DNA of 64,000 nucleotides from Lasiosphaeris hirsuta (Eukaryota; Ascomycota; Sordariomycetes; Sordariales; Lasiosphaeriaceae): assembly GCA_030549175.1 (NCBI GenBank), contig JAUKUA010000002.1, forward strand, positions 3,968,001 through 4,032,000, in the 5' to 3' direction. A program made the position numbers and the translations under genes. Under the pieces are notes generated by a model. It searched no databases, was not told the origin of the DNA, and saw only the letters and a list, made by a program, of their open reading frames with translations. How positions within the stretch are numbered: position 1 is the stretch's first letter; each line of letters begins with the position of its first letter. Shown piece by piece: positions 11,643-21,940 of this stretch.

Positions 11643-13670
11643 ATGGCTCCCATTCCCGACCCCGAAAAGGGCGGCTTGCCCTACGACGCCAGCACGCCAG
11701 CCACCGCGACCAGTGACTCCCTCCCTCAAACCAAGGAGACAGGAACCACCCGCGTCCCCAGCCTATACACCGCCTCCTTCCACACCAACTCTGACACCTC
11801 GGACCCGCTCTCCCCGCTCTCGCATGCCCTCACCCCCGACCTCTCGACTCCCGCCGAGCGTGCCCTCCGGGAGGAAGCGGCCGGGGGCGGGCCGCTCGCC
11901 GCGGCGCAGACGCGCACCAGCGTCGGCAGCTCCGCGTCACGGCCGCCCGATTTTGAGGTCGTCTTTGAGCCCGGGGACCCTGAGAACCCGCAGAACTGGT
12001 CGCTGTGGTACCGCGCTTGGGTGACGTTTTGTGTGTCGTATGCGACGTGGACCGTGGTGCTGTATAGCACCAGCTATACCGCGGCGATTCCGGGAGTGAT
12101 GGGTGAGTTTGTGTTGTTTTTGTGGGAATTGTTTTTGGGGTTGCTGACCATGGGTAGAGGAGTATGACGTCTCGAACTCGAGCATTGTAACGTTGGGGCT
12201 GACGACGTACCTGATGGGATTGGCCACCGGGAGTGTGATTGTGGCGCCCATGAGTGAGTTATACGGGCGGCGGCCGGTGTATATTCTCTGTATGGCGATT
12301 TTTACCTTGTTGATCATCCCATGTGGGCTGGCGACGTCGTTGACGGAGATTATCGTGGTGAGGTTCTTTGGGTAAGTTTCCAAGGGTTGCCCCTAAAGTC
12401 TGTTGGGGGATCTGCTGACGCCCTAGTAGAGCATTGTTTGGCGCTGCCATGGTGTCTAATAGCCCCGGAACCGTGGTCGATATTTCGCACCCCGACTACC
12501 TCGCGCTCTGTATGTCGCTGTGGTCCATTGCGCCTCTCAATGGACCCGTCACTGGCCCTCTGATCGGCGGCTTTGTCTACCAATACATGGGCTGGCGCTG
12601 GACAAACTACATATCGTTGATTCTCGGCGGTGTGGCTGCCTTGCTCATATTGACCGTGAGGGAGACGTACGCGCCTTCCATCCTGCAACGCAAAGCTGCT
12701 CGGATCCGCAAGGAATCCGACGACGACCGCTGGTGGTGCCGTTACGACAACAAGATCTCTACCATCGACCTTCTCAAACTCAACCTAAGCCGACCTTTCG
12801 TGTTAGCCGCGACCGAACCCATCCTTTGGTTCTTCAACATCTGGTCAGTTACCCCCTCCCCCCCCCCTTTCCCTCCACGCTAACTTCCCCAGGATATCCA
12901 CGGTCTATGGTATCCTGTACCTGTGCTTCGTGGCTTACCCCATTGTATTTGTCCAATATCGCGGCTGGTCTCCCAGCCTCACAGGGCTCTCGTTCATTGG
13001 AATGGGCATCGGCACTCTCCTCGCCATCTTCTGCGAGCCCCTCTGGCGCCGTATCATCAACTCACACCCCAGAGATCCCGAGACCAACCGGGCCTTTCCC
13101 GAGGCCACAGCTTCCGTCATGATAATCGGTGCTATCATGGTCCCCATCGGCCAGCTCGTCTTCTCGTGGACCTGTTTGCCGGCCGAGAGGTTTCATTGGG
13201 CAATCCCGATCGCCTTCGGTATACCATTCGGCATGGGGAACACCATTGTGTTTATCTATGCGTCGAACTACTTGGCCGCTGCGTATGGCATCTACGCAGC
13301 CTCAGCTCTGGCTGGAAACGCCGTGATGCGGTCCATCTTTGGCGCCGTGTTGCCGCTCGCCGGACCCAGCATGTACGCGGCGCTCACGCCGCAGTGGGCT
13401 GGCACGTTGCTTGGGTTAATGGAGGTGGTGTTGATTCCCATCCCCATCTTGTTTTATAAGTACGGTGATAGGATTCGGGCCAAGAGTAGGATAATAAGGT
13501 CGATGCGGGAGGACCAGGCGAAGAACGAAGGGCGCATGGCGAAGCAGGCTGCTAGGGTAGCGAGGAGGACTGAGAGGGCTGGGGTAGCCGAGAAGTTGGT
13601 TGCCGAAGAACAGGCGCAGAGTGTCGACAATGGTGCAGCGCTCAAGTCGGGGGCTTTGCCGACGGTGTAA
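11643..13670 (+). CDS. MFS transporter, DHA1 drug/polyamine:H+ antiporter type
   Basis: This is a plasma-membrane exporter of the major facilitator superfamily, DHA1 group (Tpo1/Flr1-like); the substrate is not predictable. Exons are 11643-12102, 12158-12371, 12430-12843 and 12893-13670, with introns of 55, 58 and 49 bp, and the sum divides by three to give 621 residues. A Ser/Thr-rich cytoplasmic N-terminus precedes the DHA1 lead-in GDPENPQNWSLWYR at about residue 112. Helix 1 follows, then motif A APMSELYGRRPVY (about 182-194) and the antiporter motif C-like LNGPVTGPLIGGF. About twelve hydrophobic segments can be followed. The C-terminal tail is charged (RAKSRIIRSMREDQAKNEGR). Two long C tracts lie in the leader. 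It converges with HPC2; no biosynthetic cluster genes adjoin it. Confidence 0.9.
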
Positions 13671-15171
13671 TAAGAGATGGGTAAAGAGAAAGGAGGGTAG
13701 GATAGGGTTAGCATGTGTGAGACCAGTGTATTTCTTGGCGTTGTAGGGTTGGAAGATACCATCATTTTTTGGGGGGGGTTTTTTTTGGTTTCCTAGGTAC
13801 ATCTAGCACCCAACGTGGTGGCAGTCTGAGAAAAAAAATATGAGCTTCATAGTAAGAAGAAGAGATGAGAAGCAAGAGAGAGAGTCCGTGAAATTGGGCA
13901 GAAGACTCGGAGTATTGGGCAACAACGTTGGAGTGAGCAGTGGTTGATCATGTCTCACGAAGTGACGCAGATCAGCACCAGACCTTCTGTGTTGTTTGCA
14001 ACGATTTCCGTTATTGGTTGATGATGATGTACATAGTAGGCGTACACGACAAACTCCGAGTTCCGAAGGATTTTAATCTATTTCTGTCTCAAACAGCCCA
14101 ATCATCTGAAGTCCCCGATAATATTGCCCCCTGTCTGGTTGGTATCAGTGTTTGTCATGACAATTGGACAATCCAACCATTCTCGGGAGCCCGATGGAGT
14201 TTAATGGCTAGGCGTTGGGATAAAGAAACTACTGATTCGTGTATAGGAGGGCTGTTTGTTTCTCTTCGTCCCGTGCTGCATCTCGAGGCTTGCCCGGCAG
14301 TAATCAACAGAAGCGCCACACCAGAACCCCACTTGGGGATTTTTGGCGACAATATCACCGAGACACATGTTTGTATAATCCACTCTTCATCTATTCGTCT
14401 ACACGATGAGCCTCGTGACCTGCGTCGCTGATACAAACATCCCCACCTCAGCAATTTCAGCCTCGCCAGCCAGGCAACCAGCCTACTACACTTGACAACC
14501 AACGATGATAGTCCATAGCAATAACAAACTAGAGCAGATACAAGCCCGTGTGAAAATCGTTATCGCCGCTGATAAGTTCAGACTGACTGGCTGAACCACG
14601 TGTAAAGAGTAAAAGACGCCTGATCTTATCCATCCTGCCCAGTCATTTATTTGCCGGCGCTGTCATCCATACACATCGACGCGAAACGGCTAGGGAATCG
14701 CCCATTCGCCAGTCTGTGTCTCATCCCACTTGTTCGGCACATGACCATCACCAATATCCCTCTTCTACGCCATGATAACCACTGCTCGCATTGCCTCCAT
14801 CTCCCGCCCGACCACCAAAAACCAAATAAACACACTGAAATAATAGTTATAGTATGCACAATCATAGCAAAGGGGAGAAGATCTTCACTTCCGACAGCAG
14901 TCCTGTGTTCCGCATCGCCGCAAGTAAATTTCCCTTCCCGCCTACTCCCATACGCCGAACAAAAGTCCGAAAGGGAAAACCCCCAATTAACCTACCGCCC
15001 ATCCCGTCCCGTAGTATGATAAATGATACAGCCCAACCCCCCCCTCCCCCCCCAAAAAAAAAGATAAAACATGACTTCAAACCCCATGATGCGCCAAACC
15101 AAGCAGTTCCTTGTACAGGCGCTCCACCAATAGCGTACTCGTATCTGTGTCAAGTCCTTTCTTACTCGGGC
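13671..15171. other. convergent intergenic region, MFS and HPC2 3' flanks
   Basis: This holds the 3' flanks of two converging genes. It contains G/T runs at 13766-13789, an A-rich stretch near 13832 and a C/A-rich segment near 15037-15065. The 163-codon and shorter frames show no recognisable family. Confidence 0.5.
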
Positions 15172-17222
15172 TCAAAGGCTAACCCCTGCCGCTGTCTGCC
15201 CTGTTCCTGAACCGAGGGGCACAAGGTTATAAGGCGCCGACGTCTTGGACGCCATCTGCGCGAGCTTCTCGCGCTCCGCCTTCTCGCGATCGCGCTGCTC
15301 CTTCTCCAGCTTGGTGATACGTGGCTTCCTCGTCACTGAGCCGCCGCGCGACCCTGGGCCACCGCCACGGCCGCGGCTAGTTCCCTCGCCACGTGTACCA
15401 CCCCGCCCACCGCCGCGACTTCCACGGCCACCGCCGCGACCCCGTCTCGGCGGGGCGTCGCTGACAGCGGGCTTGGGTACCTCGGGGATCAGAGGCCCGC
15501 TGTACACGAAGAAGCCGTCACGACTGGCGGCTGCCTGCTCCTCCCACAAGAGCTCAGAGTCATCGACGAAATCGTCATCCTTGTCGTATTCGTCCTCCTT
15601 AAAGTTGCGTTTCTTGCGTGCCGGCTTCGCGGGCGCCCCGTCAGGCCCGCTTGTGCCGCCCCCATTCACGCCCACGGGCCCAACACCGCCCATTTCCACA
15701 TTACTGCCTTCGCCATCGGACTGGAGGTCCTCATCCATCTCGTCGCCCGTGTCTCGTCCGCTTCCGTTCTTCTCCTTCTCGAGAGCGGCGCTCGCTGCCG
15801 CAATGCGTGCTTTGCGCTCGCGGTTCGCCGCTAACCGGGGGTGGAGGGCGTCCCATCCGTAACTTTCTTCGGCCATACGCATAAAGTTTACATATTTGTT
15901 AGTCTCGCCGTTAAGTGGGATGTGTAGCACTATACTTGGGGCGTTTGTTTCCTCGCCGGGGTTAGCCTTGCCAAAGTCGAGAATAGACCGCTCGTTTCCG
16001 GGGATGGCCGGTAGCGCATCCTTTAGACTGTTGATCCTGGGGGAGGATGAGCTACTGCTAGCCTTCTTATGTGTATCGCGATCCTGCTGGACGACTGCAG
16101 CGATCTTTTTGCTCTGCACAGGCGCTGAAGGCGCTGCTGCCAGAGCGGCCGCGGCAGAAGCCGGAATCGTCGACATGCTAGTAAACGACGAAGTCTTCGC
16201 GGGCTCTACCTTGGGCTTAGGTGCCGGCGGAGGTGGCGGGGCTCGCTTCACCTCGACGATAGCCGGTTTTGTTATTGGTTGTGGCGCACTCCGAGCTGCG
16301 TGCGAAGGTGATGGTGGCATGGAGTTCGATTCCTGGAATCGTGACTGCGCTGTCGTGTTGTGATACGACGTGTGTGACGGCGCGGGGGAGATGATATTGG
16401 CAGCAGACGGTGGGTCTACCAAACTGGCGATCGATGGCGACGCGCTGGCGCGGTTGACCACCTGCGATGGTGCACGGGGTGAGCCGAGAGGACCTGTGCC
16501 ATAGGGGTCTCGGGACGCCATAGATTCCCGGATAGGGTCATAATTGCCCCGAATAGGATCAAACATCTGCCTCGCGGGTGGTGCGGGCTGGGGCTTCGGA
16601 GGGGGGTCGTCGTTTAGGATGTTCTGCATCGAGACGGGATGGGTCTCGCGCTTCGGGACTGTAGCCGGTACGTATGAAGGCTCGGGGGAGTAGGGCGTGG
16701 GGCCTCCATCGACGATCGCATCGACGTGAGCTCAGTGATTTTTGGTTGGCGGGCAGCGGCTGGGTTGGAGAAGGACCTCACGCCCAAATCCACGGGCTGG
16801 CCATCGGAGGCAATATCTGTAGGCGGCGCCTTTCTCTTCCTCTGAATAGGGGGCGCATTCGGGTCTCGTGGCTTTCTCGGGCGTCGCTGTTTGGGCTGTT
16901 CGGTGGCGGAGCTGCCATCAGGAGCCACCTTAGGCTTGACGGTGCTGCCGGGTTTGCGCCCTGGTTTCTTCCGCGGCAGACCAGCGGCTGTCAAGGGAAC
17001 ATCGGGTACGGACGGGGGTTGCTGCATCTGCTGCATGATGTCGAATCGTGGTGCTGAGCCCGGATCGACAATGATCTCATCCATTTCAATATTGGCCCGT
17101 CCTGCGTTCAGGAAACGCGTGGGCGAGCCGGGCTCTGAGAGAGCGGATGGTGGTGACGATAGTGATGTGGGCGAGGAGCTGTAATGCTGCATCGCGACCT
17201 CTCTTCCTACACTTGCTGCCAT
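15172..17222 (-). CDS. HPC2: HIR histone chaperone complex subunit HPC2 (frame broken by one base)
   Basis: HPC2/ubinuclein proteins act with HIR1-3 in replication-independent H3-H4 deposition and silencing of histone genes. The HUN (Hpc2-Ubn) domain is clear near 15450-15620: RKKRNFKEDEYDKDDDF, then DDSELLWEEQ and DGFFVYSGPLIPE. An AT-hook-like LPRKKPGRKPGS lies in the N-terminal half, and the C-terminal region is rich in RGG/GRG. The frame from ATG 17222 (alternative ATG 17192) runs through RQPKITELTSMR near 16717. It then has to shift to the frame reading IVDGGPTPYSPEP and on to the stop at 15172. No GT-AG intron restores the phase; one extra base between 16717 and 16716 would. This is either an assembly or sequence error, or a real frameshift. 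It is divergent from RPAP1 and convergent with the MFS gene. Confidence 0.85.
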
Positions 17223-19929
17223 TCCACGGGGGTATGGCAGACAGCTCCTGCTGCTGGGAACTGTTTGGACTTGGGTGTGTATCGTGCAGGAGGAGCCTAG
17301 TCTTATATGTCCCACGGTGCTTGTTTGGGAGCGCGACAATAAAAATGATTCAATATTCGCGGACAATGCGATCGGAAAACATCGGTTTGTGAATAACTTC
17401 AAGGCGCGGTGAATTGACCAAATGATTGATTGGCCCGTGCCGGTTGGGTGCCAGATGATGTGGTTGGTTACTGGATTTGATGGGCTGAAAAAGGCGTCCG
17501 AGCGCCGGCGTAACTTGTGACTTGAGCTTTCGTCGCGAAAAGTGGAGCTGCGCGGTTCTGAATACCCTCACCCTCCGGCCAGGTGCTGCAGCGGCCGTCG
17601 GTGGTTGGCGAAGAAGTGAAAAAAAAAAAAAAAAAAAATAGACAAGCGAGGGGACAAAGCAGGGATCAGCGCAGTGGACTCAACCCTGCTGGCTCGGCTG
17701 CACAAAAATAACAGGTTTTGGAGATGCGCGGCAGAAGAGAATGGGATGGTTGAGATGGAAATTCAATCTCAGCACCAGAAAAGGTGGTCGTCGTTGGGTG
17801 GGAGAAAGAGGGAGAAGTGAAGGAAATTTTGGAGGTGGGAAGGGGACGGAGTGAAAAGCGATGGGGATGGCTACGGGGGCATCTTTTTTTTTTGGGAACT
17901 TTTATTACTTCGCAGCTGGCGAAAACCGGGGCCTTGACCACCTTTGGACAGAGTCAAGGACAAATTTTAATATTATGGGCAAGGCGAATTAAAAACACCA
18001 GGGCTAGGCACGTTCCCGAGGAGCTTGAATGGGCTGGGAGCTGTGGAGGGGGCACGGGAACCAAGGAAACCAAGGGGCACGACTGAGAGAACCCGAAGAG
18101 GGAGCTGGGAATGGGGACGGGGACGAGCACGGGAGCTGGGCTTGGAACGAACGAGCCAGGGCGGAGGCACCAGAGCGAAGGGGTTGGGAGGGGAGGGCAT
18201 CATGCCGGGGATGGGGAATGGGGAGATCCAAACACCAAAGTCTGGAGTGTGGGAATGCAAGGTGCCCAGCTGGCAGAGACAGACAAAAAAGGCGATGGAG
18301 AAAGAGAAACCGCCATGGCCGCCACCTGACTGGACCGACAGGTGCAGGCAACGGTTACCAAGAGAAGAAGAACAGGCGACAGGCTGATCAAGGCGGGATG
18401 GACATGGATGCGGTGCGATGGGATGGAATCGCAGATGGCCAAAAGCTCAAAAGTGGCGCGGCGCGAGGGATGAAGTCAAAGGGCCCGGAAGGGCAAATGG
18501 AGCTCTCTCCTTGTCAGCAGCCTAGCAGCCATGAGAGTGACATGAGCGCCATCATCAAGGCAAAAAAAAAAAAAAAGCCTGCAGGCGCAAGAGCAAGCAT
18601 TGCATGCCGATACCTTAGGCCAGAAGGGGTCATCAATGGAGCCAAGGAGCCCAAATGAGGCTGCACACGGCTTTCTCCACGGCTTCAAGGTTGTGGGTTG
18701 TCTGCAGGGAGCCGTGTGCGGAAGAGGCTCAGGACCTGGAAGACACAGTACGAAGCGGCAGGCGGGAACATGGGGAGTTGGGGGAGCAAAAAGGAAAGAA
18801 AGATGGAGCTAGTAGAGTAGCGGTACACGTGGAGTGCCGCGAAGTGTGTTGTGCAAAGAAACACCCCTGTCGGAGGTACTGGCTGGTACCTGCACCCCAC
18901 TCTCGTTTTGAATTTGGCCGGCTGCTGCGTGACATTTTTCGCAGCCGCGCTGCAGCCCGCACCAAAGCAACAAACGACAAAACAACCGCGCATCGAGCTT
19001 GGGTCGAATCAGAGCCCACGGGAGGTGTGGTTGCAGGCGCACATGGCCCGATGTTTACTTACCTGCAGGCGCATCATACCTCGAGGGTTCGATAATCCGC
19101 TGCTCTACCAATCCGACAAGCAAAAATAGAAACAGAGACGCATGGGTTAGCTATTCGTCCTGTTCACCAAATACTCCCGACTGCTACGCTCTCTTGCTAT
19201 ATTATAACATATTTTGCTTTTGCTGTTGCTCTGGTAAAATGTGGCTTCACACTGGCGAGGCTTGTGCATTGTCCTTATCTGCCAGCAAAAGCAAAGAGGC
19301 GGTTGTATAGATAAGGCACTGAAGCCGTTGGTGCCGTGAAGCGACCCCAGATTGGCTTCGCGGAAACGGAGTCACAAATAGAAATGCAAGTCTAAGAATG
19401 CAAGTGACACCGAAATGCCGTCCCAAAATGATATGCTTACCACTAGTAGTACAGTATACTTTACAACGTACCAGATTAAACAGCCCAACGAGTGAAACCT
19501 GCATCGGTATTCTGTGAAAGGAAAGACTCGGTTTTGTGAAAGAGTCGCGAGTGCAAAATGAAAATGGCAAAGTATTTTGTCCATAATCGAAACACGCCCA
19601 GGAAACCCCCGCACGGACCGGGTTTGAAATCTGGCCTACACTAGGATCGGCGCTAATGCGGTACGTGCTGGTGCTGGTGTGGCTTGTTTTGAGGCGGGCA
19701 GTATCCACCCGTGCTTCTCCCTTCCTTCTTCCGCTCTTCTCCAGTTCGCCATAACGTCATTACATAAGCAGTTTCCAGGCTTCCCCCCCTGTTCAACCCA
19801 CCCAAGCAGTGTGCCGCATTGGACTCACCCCTCCAAAAACCCCTCCAAAATTTCGTGGTCAACATTTGCCCCCATTCTCGAATTCTCAGCACAATCCACA
19901 CTTTACTTTGTGTATTCACCTACTATACA
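17223..19929. other. 2.7 kb divergent intergenic region between HPC2 and RPAP1
   Basis: This is the likely promoter space of two divergent chromatin/transcription genes. It contains an A20 tract at 17619-17638 and an A14 tract near 18561-18574. The stretch 17780-18800 is purine-rich on the plus strand and gives spurious Gly/Glu/Lys-rich open frames. No gene is supportable. Confidence 0.5.
17619..17638. repeat. poly(dA) tract, 20 bases
   Basis: Twenty consecutive A lie about 400 bp upstream of the HPC2 start, reading as T20 on the coding strand. It is possibly a nucleosome-disfavouring promoter element. Confidence 0.9.
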
Positions 19930-21273
19930 ATGGAGGCCACACTTCAGGTATTCGACGTCAAAGAAAGGGAGGTGGGCGAAGTAACCCCCCCGAGTTTTCC
20001 GACCCCAACGCCGTCAGCCAACGGGTTCCCCGCGCACAAGAAGCGAGCCTCTGCCTTCAAGCAGCGGCGACAAGCGCAGTCAGAGACTGCGCCTATAGCC
20101 GGCCCTGGCTTTGAGTCACTTCTAAAGAGCTCCCAGAATGCTCCGTCAATACCTCGGAAAGCACCGCTATCCAAAGAAGAGGCAGAGGCAGCGGAGCGAA
20201 GGAGGATAGCCGAGGAGAACCAGGCGACGCTGGACTCCATGTCACCCGAAGAGATTGAAGAGGCGCAAAGAGACCTGTTCCGCGGTTTGAACCCAAGTCT
20301 CATCGAACGGCTACTCCGACGCGCAACTCTCGACGAACCTCAAAACGGGCCCTCGCCTTTCGGTATCCACGTAGCCGATGAAAGCCCAGCAGGCGCAAAG
20401 AATGCCACGCCCGTCTCTCCGCCCGAAATCAAAATTGAAGACAACTCCAAGGCAAAATCAGAAAAGGAATTCATTCCAGCTCCCAGAAAGGAACCAAAAA
20501 AGCCGAAAAAGACGGTCACCTTCGACGACGATGACGCCTTTCCCGTGCACCCCCCTTCAGGCCTCTTCTACACCACCTCAGCCGACCCCTCCGCCAGCGA
20601 GCCGGGCCCCAACGAGCCCGTCCTGGGCAGAGCCGCTGACACAACACACTTCCCGCACGCGCCCTCGCTCCCTGATCTTGACCCCGCCGACCCAGACTTC
20701 CTTGAGAACATGCACAAGAAGTTCTTCCCGTCCCTCCCTGCTGACCCTTCCAAGCTAGCCTGGATGGCGCCCCTGCCGACCCCTAACTCGACTGCCGACC
20801 GCGAATCCCCTTACTACCCAGGCCAGGATTCGCTACCCGTCTCTTCGCTACGCTTCGACTTCCGCGGCGTTCTGCTGCCCCCGCGCACTAGCCGTGACAT
20901 CCCCTCCACCTTGGGCCTGCACCACCACGGCGAGGCTCCCGAGGCTGCGGGATACACTATCCCAGAGCTGGCGCGCCTGGCGCGATCGGCCGTGCCCGGA
21001 CAGCGTTGTATCGCGTATCAAACGTTAGGGCGAATGTTGTACCGGCTGGGGAAGGGGGAGTGGGGAACTGGTGTGGGAGGTAGACATGGGGAGGAGGACG
21101 ATATGGCATTTGGGCTGTGGCGGTGTTTCCGTGAGGGCAAAGTTCTCGAGAGCATGGAGGAGGAGGTCTCGCAAGACGAGGGGAGGGGCCATCGGAGCGC
21201 CAAGGCATATGCAATGGAGGCGTTGTGGTTATTTGAGAAGGGAGGGTGGAGGGAGAAGTGGAGGGGTCTATGA
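19930..21273 (+). CDS. RPAP1/Rba50-like RNA polymerase II-associated protein
   Basis: RPAP1 (yeast Rba50) helps assemble and import RNA polymerase II. This is a single exon of 447 residues. The RPAP1 N-terminal domain reads APLSKEEAEAAERRRIAEE through SPEEIEEAQRDLFRGLNP and IERLLRRA (about 78-131). The C-terminal domain reads LRFDFRGVLLPP through GYTIPELARLARSAVPGQR and GRMLYRLGKGEWG (about 306-380). An internal acidic segment FDDDDAFP follows a basic KKPKKTVT. The ATG at 19930 is chosen because protein-like sequence starts there (MEATLQVFDVKEREVGE). The frame is open upstream to 19819, but that part does not look coding. Length agrees with filamentous fungal RPAP1-like proteins. It converges with SMC4. 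Confidence 0.88.
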   Translation: MEATLQVFDVKEREVGEVTPPSFPTPTPSANGFPAHKKRASAFKQRRQAQSETAPIAGPGFESLLKSSQNAPSIPRKAPLSKEEAEAAERRRIAEENQATLDSMSPEEIEEAQRDLFRGLNPSLIERLLRRATLDEPQNGPSPFGIHVADESPAGAKNATPVSPPEIKIEDNSKAKSEKEFIPAPRKEPKKPKKTVTFDDDDAFPVHPPSGLFYTTSADPSASEPGPNEPVLGRAADTTHFPHAPSLPDLDPADPDFLENMHKKFFPSLPADPSKLAWMAPLPTPNSTADRESPYYPGQDSLPVSSLRFDFRGVLLPPRTSRDIPSTLGLHHHGEAPEAAGYTIPELARLARSAVPGQRCIAYQTLGRMLYRLGKGEWGTGVGGRHGEEDDMAFGLWRCFREGKVLESMEEEVSQDEGRGHRSAKAYAMEALWLFEKGGWREKWRGL

Positions 21274-21940
21274 GCAAGTGGCTATGGGGTCGAGCCGGCT
21301 GAGTTTATAAACAACCCCAAGGCGAGCAAGAGGAATTTATGATACCTTTGAGGTACATGTAGATCCAAGCATGGCTTACGGTCCGGGCATATTTGCTATG
21401 AAAAGAAAACAAGTTGGATAATAATTTGCGTCAGGGCTTGGTGCTGGGAAGAACCAAAAGAGTCGAGTATTTCGCCGGCCTAGCAGCAACCTTGCCACAG
21501 ATATGATAGGGTTAGTTCATGCCTTAAAAAGGTAGAATGGAACGGCAGGCCACTAAAGGCCATTCGAGACAGGTAATTTAGCATATGAACTTGCTCGATT
21601 ACAAGACCAAGTTCACTCAAGCATATTTATGCCCAGGGATTATTAACACAGGACACGGAAGACTTAGGTCAACATTTCAATGTAAAGCGCAGCATAGCGT
21701 TTAGAATAAACAAAATCGACACGCATTATGTATCATTCATAACAGACGAGACGCGGCAGTCCCTTCTCATAAGCAAAAACACGCCTGTTATCCATGCCAT
21801 CCATCATCATCATGTCCATCCCAGCCCGACCCAGCCCGCCACATTTACAACCGGCCCCTCGGAGTCCGCCGTCCAAAGAAATATAGAAACAGCTCAAGAA
21901 CCAACCAACCCAACCGCACCGATCTCAATCAACCCCAATT
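21274..21940. other. convergent intergenic region, RPAP1 and SMC4 3' flanks
   Basis: AT-rich sequence contains the 3' untranslated regions of both genes. No gene is seen. Confidence 0.5.

Noticed and set aside
19078..19120. tRNA-like text (minus strand GGTAGAGC... and TCGAACCC)
   Set aside because: D-arm-like and T-arm-like pieces are adjacent with no anticodon arm, and the stems do not pair, so no cloverleaf can be drawn.
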